Assembly (NCBI RefSeq): GCF_018446385.1
Contig: NC_055998.1
Location: 20,825,173-20,889,172 of the forward strand
Reading direction: 5' to 3'
Length of the DNA: 64,000 nt
Source of the DNA: Zingiber officinale
Taxonomy: Eukaryota > Streptophyta > Magnoliopsida > Zingiberales > Zingiberaceae
This document shows, piece after piece, positions 56,577-64,000 of this stretch; the first letter of the stretch is position 1, and the number at the start of each line of letters is the position of its first letter. A program made the translations under genes and the position numbers. Below the pieces are notes generated by a model. The model saw nothing but the letters and a program-made list of their open reading frames with translations, was not told where the DNA came from and searched no databases.

Positions 56577-59100
56577 TGTAACGCCCCCAGAAGAGTCCCT
56601 GTCCGAGAAAATTTCGGCAGCATCTCCCCTGTACGGCGGACAATCAAAAATTTTCTACAAGCACTAAATACTCAGCCACAGGCGGCTGGAATCATAACAA
56701 TAATAAAAATCAATCACCACGCAGTTTATATACTCTGACTCAAAAACCACCCTACTCAACTACACTCGTAAAGCTCAAAACCGACGAACTCACCTCTTCT
56801 GCCCTCCAGGCAGGCATGTAGTAGAATAAAAACCAAATCCAAATCCATCGATATAATAAAATCTATATCATGTCCATAAGCAAATAAATCCAGAACATAA
56901 CGAGTTCAAACAGTCTAGAACAGAAAGAAATCAAAGAAAACCAAACATATCCTGGAGGTCTACAGGACCAGCACTACGTGCAGCGAGGACTAGCGACTGG
57001 AACTCCCTCCTGACAGCATCAACCTGAAAATATCAACAATGGAGGCGGGGTGAGTCCAACACTCAGCAGGTACAGTTGATATGCAAAGTAAAGAAACAAC
57101 ACCTAGCACTAATCATGCGTACAGTCTCCTGATAAGAAAGATAAGAATGCATCTGAAATAAACAGGAGAATACTGTACTAACCAGGTCCTGAGTATAAGG
57201 TCAAACAGTCCGAGGGATAAGGAAATCCTGTATGCATGTCAAACATAGGTATCCAAACAATATGCAGCATATAAATGCAGCAAACACAAACACAAACAAT
57301 AAATGCATCATGCATATGATGCCAATGATGCGTCCTGGTCACCCCTGACGCCAGTCGATCATCTCATACAAAAGTGAGGTCGAGTGGGTAGGGCTACAAC
57401 CGTGCACTCTGTCGTCACTACTCCCGATGAGTGACCGAGTGGACGGGATGCTGTTGAGTACACCTATCCTCCTACTCCAAATCATAGATGGGGGAGCGCA
57501 ATGCTCTCAACTCCCGGTACTCAAAGACGGGGAGGAATCCCTGCCGGATAACACGTTGTGTCACACTACCCATGAGCGGACCAACGGTGCCTAACAGAGT
57601 CCCTGCTGCAACACACTCAGCCTGAATCGACCACTAACCCATGAGTGGTGGTGTGTGCAGATCCATGTAACTGGCGATGTGCTCAATAATAATGGAGCAG
57701 ACTATCGCACAGCATGCAATCATGCAAATGATGCATGGCAATAACCATATAAACATCCTGACCTAATCCATATATAAAGAAATGTGCACCCTAGGTCAAA
57801 GAATCATATCAAATCAAGGTACACAGAAGGTATAAAAACCTAGGTCCTGAACATGGTCAAGCATGGCATATCACTACCCCCTATAAGCATGTATAGACAG
57901 GTAAAGTATACATGGGATGTAAAACAAATCAATCAATCAAACATGTACCAAGATTTGGGTAGTGATTAACCGGAATAGATAAGAAACATAATTAATGAAA
58001 ACATGTTAATTCCATTACTAAGCATATCAAAGACAACAAAAGTCAAAAGTACCCGCCTCCGATAAAATGGTCCAATCTAGCAAATCCAAGTCGAGACGCC
58101 CGTCTCGAATCAGAGTCCTGCGTCAAAACAGTATATATATATATTTTATTTAACTAAATCCAAATGAAATAGCTAAATAAAATTCCCAAAACTGAATTAG
58201 GACAAAACCCTAATTCAATGCTACACGTGATCATGTAATCAAAAACCTACATATGATCATGAATTCAAAATGATACTATGATCCACAACCAAGATCAAAT
58301 ACCTACACATAAGCCTAATTCAACTTAACCAATTGGTATCAAACTTACTACACATCAGGTATCAATCACCCTACACATACCTCAATCTCAAATCCTCTGT
58401 TCTTGATCCAAAGCCACTGCTGATGCTGATTTGAAGGCTGCCGGTAATTAGAAACACCCCTCAAAGCACAAAAACCCCACCAAATCCGTGACCTAAAGTG
58501 GCAACAAGGAGAGGGTCGGCTGTAGGCAGTGGCTACTGATCACCGTGATAAGGCCGAGAGCAAGAGTGTCCGGCGGTGGCTTGTCGGACCAGAGGAGAAG
58601 AGAAAAAAAAGTGGTCGGGCAACGCCGGGTGGCTAGGGCACCGAGTGGTCCACGGTGGCGCCGGCACTGGGGCACAGACGCGCTGTGGTGGCGTCGGGGC
58701 TGAGTCTAGGGCACAGAGGAGAGGAGTTTGGCTCGGGCAGGCGGTCGGGCGGCGGTGCTAGGGCTCCGGCAATGAACCGGTCGCCGGCGTTCGGGAAGAA
58801 GAAACCGTCGGCCGGCGGTTAGGGCAAGGAGGAGGAGAAGGCTCGCCGGCGTCGGGGAGATAAGAGAGAACGGCGAGAATGAGAGAAAATAAAAGAAATA
58901 AGATAATAAATAAGAAAAGGAAAAAGAGATAAATAAATAAATCTTTTCCTCTCTTAAATGGGTAGCCCAAATAGGCTTTCTCGGGGCCTCGTTTTTATCC
59001 CCGTGAACTCGTCCGTACAAGCTCCGAAAAATTCCCGAAAAATGTCCAAAAATTCCGGAAAATTCCCTTATTCATATTCGCCTATTTTCGGTATTTTACA
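56577..59100 (-). repeat. 5' LTR of the second gypsy element
   Basis: It is 2,524 bases and begins TGTAACGCC where the other copy has TGTCACGCC. The conserved block is at 56602-56641. GC-rich reading frames near 58500-58970 are LTR leader sequence shared with 50460-50900, with no domain. Confidence 0.88.
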
Positions 59101-59105
59101 CCAAG

Positions 59106-60771
59106 AGCATGAAGAGGTTCGGCCACAAAGATGGAGAGAAGAGAAAGGGAAGAGGTCGGCCACACCAAGGAAGAAAAGAGGGAGAAAAATAATAGAGGTT
59201 GTTACCACAATGGCACCCAAAACCCCTTCTTTTATAATCCTTAGCCTTGGCAAATAAGGAAAATTTAATAAAACCTTCCTTAATTCTATTGCCATTGAAA
59301 AATAAAATTTTAATTAATTAAAATTAAAATTCTTTTCTTAATGTATATGGTCGGCCAATCAACACAAGCAAACTAGGAAATTTTTCGCTAGAAAAATTAA
59401 AGCTTCCTAATTTGCTTCAGGAAAAATTTTAAAATAAAATTTCTCTTTAATTATCCCTTCATGGTTGATGTTATAAAAGGAAATTTCTATAATTTTAAAA
59501 ATTTATCTTTTCAACATGCAGATGATAAATAAGTAAAGTTTTTATCAAAAATTAAAATCAACCTTTTAATCTACAAATAAGGAAAGAGATTTAACTCTTC
59601 TCTTAATCTTTTGTAGAATCTTATAAAAGGAAATATTTTAATTTTTAAACTCTCTTTTAAATCATGTATTCCACATAAGAAAAAATTTAAAATTAAAATT
59701 CCTTTTGTATTTTTAATGGTCGGCCACCTAGACTTGGGTTCAAGCTAGGGTCGACTACCCATGGACCAAGGCTTGGCCGGCCCTAGCTTGGTCCCCAAGC
59801 TAGCTTAGCCGGCCCCTATAACATGGGTATGAAGGTGGGTATAGGTAGGTATAGTACTCTATAAATAAGATGCTACAATAGGGACCGAGAGGAGGAATTG
59901 GTTTTGGTCTCCCGATAAAATTAAGCATCTCATGTTCGCCCCGAACATACAACTTAATTTTATCAATAATAATTCATTCCACTAGAGAACTATTATTGAA
60001 CTACCGCACCAATCCCAAATTACATTTTTGGGATCCTTCTTATTATGAGTGTGTTAGTCTCCCTGTGTTTAAGATGTCGAATGTCCACTAATTAAGTGAG
60101 TTACTGACAACTCATTTAATTAATATCTTAGTCCAAGAGTAGTACCACTCAACCTTATCGTCATGTCGGACTAAGTCCACCTGCAGGGTTTAACATGAAA
60201 ATCCTTATGAGCTCCTCTTGGGGGCATTATCAACCTAGATCACTAGGACACAGTTTCCTTCTATAATCAACAACACACACTATAAGTGATATCATTTCCC
60301 AACTTATTAGGCTTATTGATTTATCGAACTAAATCTCACCCATTGATAAATTAAAGAAATAAATATCAAATATATGTGCTTGTTATTATATTAGGATTAA
60401 GAGCACACACTTCCATAATAACTGAGGTCTTTATTCCTTTATAAAGTCAGTATAAAAGAAATGTCCTCTAATGGTCCTACTCAATACACTCTTAGTGTAC
60501 TAGTGTAATTATATAGTTAAGATAAACTAATTCCTAATTACACTACGACCTTCCAATGGTTTGTTCCTTTCCATCTTGGTCGTGAGCTACTGTTTATAAT
60601 TTATAAGGTACTGATAACATTATCTTCTGTACGTGACACCACATACTATGTTATCTACAATATAAATTAATTGAACAACTACAAACAAATGTAGATAATT
60701 TTGACCAAATATGATTCTTTATTCAAAATAAATGTCTACAAAAGCTTATGCTTTCAGTATACACTCTAACA
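59106..60771 (-). repeat. 5' LTR of the copia element, right part
   Basis: It matches 4970-6629, ends CTCTAACA and is followed by CCTAG. A TATAAAAG box lies at 59229-59236 (minus strand). Confidence 0.88.
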
Positions 60772-60920
60772 CCTAGAATTCACTAGGATTTTTTCCTATG
60801 TACATTTAGGACTTTCCTGCACGCTCATTCGGACTTGTTAGACAATAAGTAACCTTAACTTTAAACCCTTTGCCATTATCAAAACATAGGTTCGATCGTC
60901 TGATGCTTCCTGCACCAACA
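60772..60920 (-). mobile_element. SIRE-like copia LTR, right part
   Basis: It continues 3208-4192 after the copia insertion and ends GCTTCCTGCACCAACA. In the sister LTR this end is followed by the polypurine-type tract; here TGATCCATTC follows, so the element may be a solo LTR. Confidence 0.65.
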
Positions 60921-61428
60921 TGATCCATTCATTTTTAGGTCTTGATCGACCCTTTTCTTTCGATTGGTCACTTTGAGCGTCGATTTTTTCCATATTTTTC
61001 CAGTTATTGCATCAATTTTTACTACTTTTTTCCCACCATTTCTCTTATTGTTGCACTAGATTTGGGATTTGGTTGCAGTGTTTGAGTAAATAATATGAAG
61101 TAGGAAACTTAATGCACTTTCTAATTGCTTATTTTCCAATTGTAATATCCGATTTGTCTGGTGTTGCATCCTGTTGCTGATAAGTTTTGCTGAATCCGCA
61201 CTACTTTGGTTTTTGGTTGCCTAAATAAATTTGACATGAGTGACTTGCTGAGTCCATTCTATATCATGAACAACTACAGCTTCAGTTCCTACAAGGTCAA
61301 TAGTCTATAACCAAATTTTCTACATCATGACTTGCTGAGTCTATTCTGCATCATAACTTGCTGAGTTTATTCCCTAATTTTCTATAAGCTTCATATTCAT
61401 ATAAACCAAATGCATCATTAGACACTAC
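60921..61428. other. Intervening sequence, no gene seen
   Basis: T-rich non-coding sequence with three imperfect copies of ACTTGCTGAGTCTATTC (61235-61375). Confidence 0.5.
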
Positions 61429-62354
61429 TATTGGATCGAAAGCACTAGAGGGGAGGGGGGTTGAATAGCGATCGTGGCTATTTCCTTCGTTTCTAAAAAC
61501 TATCGAGTAAATATGCAGCAGAAAAGTAATAAACATAGAAGTAACGCTAACACTGTTTCTTTTACTTGGTTCAGATCCTGTGGCGACTCCTACTCCAAGG
61601 TCAGTGATCGTTGATCGCTTTCGTTGGGCAATCACTATAGATCTGAAATTCTTTACAGGAATGTAAGTACAAGTACAGACTAAAGAATGATTATACCGAC
61701 AATACAAAATGAAGAAAGTAGTCATCGATTGTCGAAACAGCAAAGCGTTGTTAAGGCGTTCGGAGCAGTGCACAGGAGCACAAGTTGTTATGTGTTTAGT
61801 TATCTTCGAAGTGCTGCCCGAGGCTACTTTTTATAACCTCTTTAGATCTGATCCAGATCCTAAAACTCGAGATCAGGTTTGACCTGAAGCGGATCGGTTG
61901 ACCAATCCCCACGTTCGGTCGATCGATCAGATGATCTCCTCTTCATCCGATCCGATCACCCCGCTTCGATTAGGTCAACTCATATCCTTAGTTCAGTCGA
62001 CCGATCCCTTGATCGAACCCAGCCTACAATCTAGAAATCTAAGTCGATTATACAGGGTTTGGTCGACTGATCCGGACGTTCGGTCAACCGATTAAGGCTA
62101 AGTTCGACCCTGCAGAATCATTAGTTCCCTGAAAAATAGAGTTAGACAAGCAGCAAATAATATCAATCAAATAAGTTGACAACCTTCGGATTGCCCGGTT
62201 CTGATTTTGAATTTCCTCCAGAAACCCTACGTCGAACTGACGCCTATTGTTCCCTCACCGGGGGCGCGTCCTCACCTACTCCACTCAGGCGAGTTTACCT
62301 GTTGCTAGTTGATCCTCCAGACCAACTAGACTTTTACTCAACGTCCGAAGCTTC
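61429..62354 (-). mobile_element. SIRE-like copia LTR, interrupted copy
   Basis: It starts near TTGGATCGAAAGCACTAGAG and carries a TATA box (61827-61835), a palindromic cassette and the CCCTACGTCGAACTGACGCC block. It is cut at 62354 by another element of the same family. Its exact left end is unclear. Confidence 0.65.
61864..62105. repeat. Palindromic cassette, GATCGGTYGACC type
   Basis: Dyads such as GATCGGTTGACCAATC, CAGTCGACCGATC, GGTCGACTGATCC and CGGTCAACCGATT occur just upstream (minus strand) of the TATA box. The sequence is unrelated to the cassettes in the two sister LTRs. Confidence 0.6.
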
Positions 62355-62750
62355 TGATGGATCGAAAGCGCTAGAGGGGGGTGAATAGCGCTCGTGACTA
62401 TTTCATTTTTTGAAATCTCGGAATCGTAAGAACTTGAGTAACGCAGCGGAATAAAAACAGACACAGAGAACACGGAGAATTTACTTCGTTCGGAGCCTGT
62501 GACGACTCCTACTCGAAGGCCCGCGATCCTTGATCGCTTCCGGTGGGTAACGACTATAAGTTCGTTAAAAGTATTACAAACTAATTACAATTCAAAGCTG
62601 TAAAAAGATTATACCGACAACAAAAAGATTAAATCCGAAGCTCCGGGGTTGTCGGGGTGTCGTTGCAGCACTTGTGGATTGAGTCGTTAGCAGCTTGTCG
62701 CAAGGAGATTGCTTAGATGATTGTTGTTCTTGAAGCTGCACCTCAACCCT

Positions 62751-62759
62751 CCTTTTATA
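62751..62759 (-). promoter_or_regulatory. TATA box of SIRE-like LTR
   Basis: TATAAAAGG on the minus strand, directly downstream of the palindromic cassette at 62765-62882. Confidence 0.55.
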
Positions 62760-62764
62760 TGAGG

Positions 62765-62882
62765 CTCCGGGCGCCTGGGACCTTTCCGGGCGCCTGGAGT
62801 GTGATGTGGCCATCCAACCAGGTTGCTCCACGTGGCGAAGTCGCGTAGGGGATAAACTTTGGTCCCGGACGCCCGGACCACC
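62765..62882. repeat. Palindromic cassette, CCGGGCGCCTGG type
   Basis: TCCGGGCGCCTGG occurs twice and CCCGGACGCCCGGACC once, in a GC-rich segment just upstream (minus strand) of the TATA box. Confidence 0.6.
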
Positions 62883-63144
62883 TTTTTCCAGCAGGTTCCT
62901 CACCTGCAACACAAGGTTAGCCTGAGCAAATACCCTGCAAAATAGTGTTAGAATCTGACAAAACATAGTAACGAATAATTGGCAGTCTTCGGACTGCCTG
63001 AGTCTGACTTCGGATTTCCAACCGGAAACCCTAGGTCGACCCGACGCCTACTGTTCCCTCTACTGGGAACGCGTCCTCACCTACTCTCCTCAGGAGAGAT
63101 TACCTGATGCCAGTCTGGTCCTCCAGACCGACTGGACTTTCCGC

Positions 63145-63308
63145 CTAGGGTTACCACCTCCTAGGACCTAGAGTTACCGCCCCCTAGGGTTTTTCTCCAC
63201 CTAGGGTTGCCACCCCCTAGGACCTAAGGTTACCGCCCCTTAGGGTTTTTCTCCACCTAGGGTTACCGCCCCCTAGGACCTAAGGTTACCGCCCCTTAGG
63301 GTTTTTCC
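63145..63308. repeat. Short tandem repeat of CCTAGGGTTACCGCC type
   Basis: About three units of roughly 56 bases alternate CACCTAGGGTTACCGCC, CCCTAGGACCTA and CCTTAGGGTTTTTCTCC. The interrupted LTR (4150-4190) has about one unit, so the array has grown in this copy. Confidence 0.7.
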
Positions 63309-63439
63309 CTTGCCTAACCGCAGCTAGGACTTTCCTGAAATACTCATTCAAACATGTTAGATCACACACTAACTTAACTTTGAATCCTTTGTCATTACCA
63401 AAACTAAGGTTCGATCGTCGGATGCTTCCCGCACCAACA

Positions 63440-64000
63440 ATCTCTCCCTTTTTGATAATGGCAACCGAAATTCAATGTTAAGTACAAGAAATATGCTGTT
63501 ATGTATAAGCACAAGACACAGGATAAGCGTGATAGCAAGATAAACATAGCTCCCCCTTAATACAAGCTCCCTTTAAACTATTTTCTTTGAATTTCTCTAC
63601 TCTTTCTTTGAATTTGAATTTCTATTTTTATTTCTTTCTTTGAATTTCTCTACTCTCCCCCTTTGCCATATATCAAAAATGAGCTAGTTTTTAAAAAAAC
63701 TTAATTTTTCAAGACAAAATTTAGCAGAAACCATTTTAACTTAGGCAAGGAGCAAGGAACAGAAATTTTTAACTTCAGAAAATTTTCAAACAAAATTTTT
63801 CAACTTCAAAAATTTTCAAACAAGATTCTCAAAAATTTTCAAGAGAAATTTTCAACTTCAGAAATTTTCTAACAAAATTTTCAACTTCAGAAATTTTCAA
63901 ACAAGATTTTCAACTTCAAAAATTTTCAAGAAAAATATTCAGGTGTTTAAAGAAAATTTCCAAGAAAAAAATTTTTTAATTTAAAAATTTCAAAGTTTTA
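63440..64000 (-). other. 3' internal part of the SIRE-like element
   Basis: A polypurine tract at the left edge is followed by AT-rich non-coding sequence with repeats of TTTCTTTGAATTTCT (63580-63660) and AAATTTTCAACTTCAG (63770-63930). No coding sequence is seen before the window ends. Confidence 0.6.

Larger units (their letters stand above)
48521..59100 (-). mobile_element. Coding Ty3/gypsy retrotransposon with chromodomain-like end
   Basis: The element is 10,580 bases, flanked by CCAAG (48516-48520, 59101-59105). LTRs 48521-51032 and 56577-59100 begin TGTCACGCCCCCAGAAGAG or TGTAACGCCCCC and end GTATTTTACA. The polypurine tract AGTGGGGGAGAA (minus strand) adjoins the left LTR and the primer site is at 56559-56570. 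Gag, protease, reverse transcriptase, RNase H and integrase follow in gypsy order. The integrase tail looks like a chromodomain, pointing to a Tekay/Del-type chromovirus. A few stops and frameshifts break the frame, but all domains are present. Confidence 0.92.
4193..60771 (-). mobile_element. Ty1/copia retrotransposon carrying nested insertions
   Basis: The two LTRs (4193-6629 and 47751-60771) share the TGTTGGTTGCTACTCG start and CTCTAACA end. The element is flanked by the 5-base duplication CCTAG (4188-4192 and 60772-60776). The minus-strand primer site is at 47737-47748. A purine-rich tract next to the left LTR (minus-strand AAGTGGGAGAT, 6630-6640) fixes the orientation: the 5' LTR is on the right. 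Internal order is leader, gag, protease, integrase, reverse transcriptase, RNase H, which is the copia order. Two large insertions separate its parts: 11237-47253 in the leader and 48521-59100 in the 5' LTR. Without them the element would be about 9.7 kb. The polyprotein has four stops, so it is inactive as assembled. Confidence 0.9.
62355..63439 (-). repeat. 3' LTR of a SIRE-like copia element extending right of the window
   Basis: It is 1,085 bases, from TGATGGATCGAAAGCGCTAG to CCGCACCAACA. The next bases, ATCTCTCCCTTTTT, are a polypurine tract read on the minus strand. This LTR is therefore the 3' end of a minus-strand element whose body lies to the right. TATA box at 62751-62759. Confidence 0.75.

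Noticed and set aside
51142-59100. Endogenous plant pararetrovirus
   Set aside because: LTRs, a 5-base target duplication, gypsy domain order with integrase and a chromodomain-like tail show a Ty3/gypsy element; no movement or coat protein is seen.
61351-61773. 140-residue open frame on the minus strand
   Set aside because: Crosses the boundary of an LTR and shows no domain or codon pattern.
63145-63308. Interstitial telomere repeat
   Set aside because: CCCTAG and TTAGGG strings occur, but the unit is about 56 bases with GTTACCGCC segments, not the plant CCCTAAA repeat.

Overview
The window is plant nuclear DNA made almost entirely of transposable elements nested inside one another. I see no intact host gene. 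The long Ty3/gypsy and Ty1/copia LTRs, initiator-Met-tRNA primer sites and a CACTA transposon indicate an angiosperm. A large-genome monocot (possibly Zingiberales) is my guess, not something the sequence proves.

Layout. The outermost layer is a copia LTR with SIRE-like ends on the minus strand (3208-4192, resuming 60772-60920). On its left a gypsy-type LTR (1-3207) is inserted and is cut by the window edge. A copia element spans 4193-60771 with target duplication CCTAG. Its minus-strand polyprotein lies at 6650-10621 and its LTRs at 4193-6629 and 47751-60771. Inside its leader sits a non-coding gypsy-like element (11237-47253, duplication AAACT) with three LTRs and two internal domains. Its middle LTR is split twice: by a non-coding large-LTR element (16609-33087, duplication AGATA) and by a CACTA transposon (33813-43645, duplication TAC). 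The large-LTR element carries in its right LTR a coding gypsy element (23138-32457, duplication TAATC). The CACTA element contains pieces of a Ulp1-like protease, of several host genes, and a solo LTR (38617-42709, duplication AGTAC). The right LTR of the copia element holds a second coding gypsy element (48521-59100, duplication CCAAG). At the far right are two more SIRE-like LTRs (61429-62354 and 62355-63439). The last one borders an internal domain running out of the window.

How the parts relate. The two coding gypsy elements look like helpers of the two non-coding ones. 48521-59100 shares LTR start, polypurine tract and flanking internal bases with 16609-33087. 23138-32457 shares its polypurine-tract region and LTR terminus with 11237-47253. 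All coding regions are broken by stops or frameshifts, so none is expected to move on its own as assembled.

Most worth following up: (1) a possible intron inside four related gypsy LTR families, whose acceptor is complementary to bases just after the donor, with the pairing kept although the sequence differs; (2) exchangeable palindromic cassettes directly upstream of the TATA box in three SIRE-like LTRs; (3) antisense tRNA-like (B-box) segments near the 5' end of the same gypsy LTRs; (4) a CACTA element carrying same-strand fragments of at least four host genes; (5) patches of dense small deletions that may be assembly error. All comparisons were made by eye.
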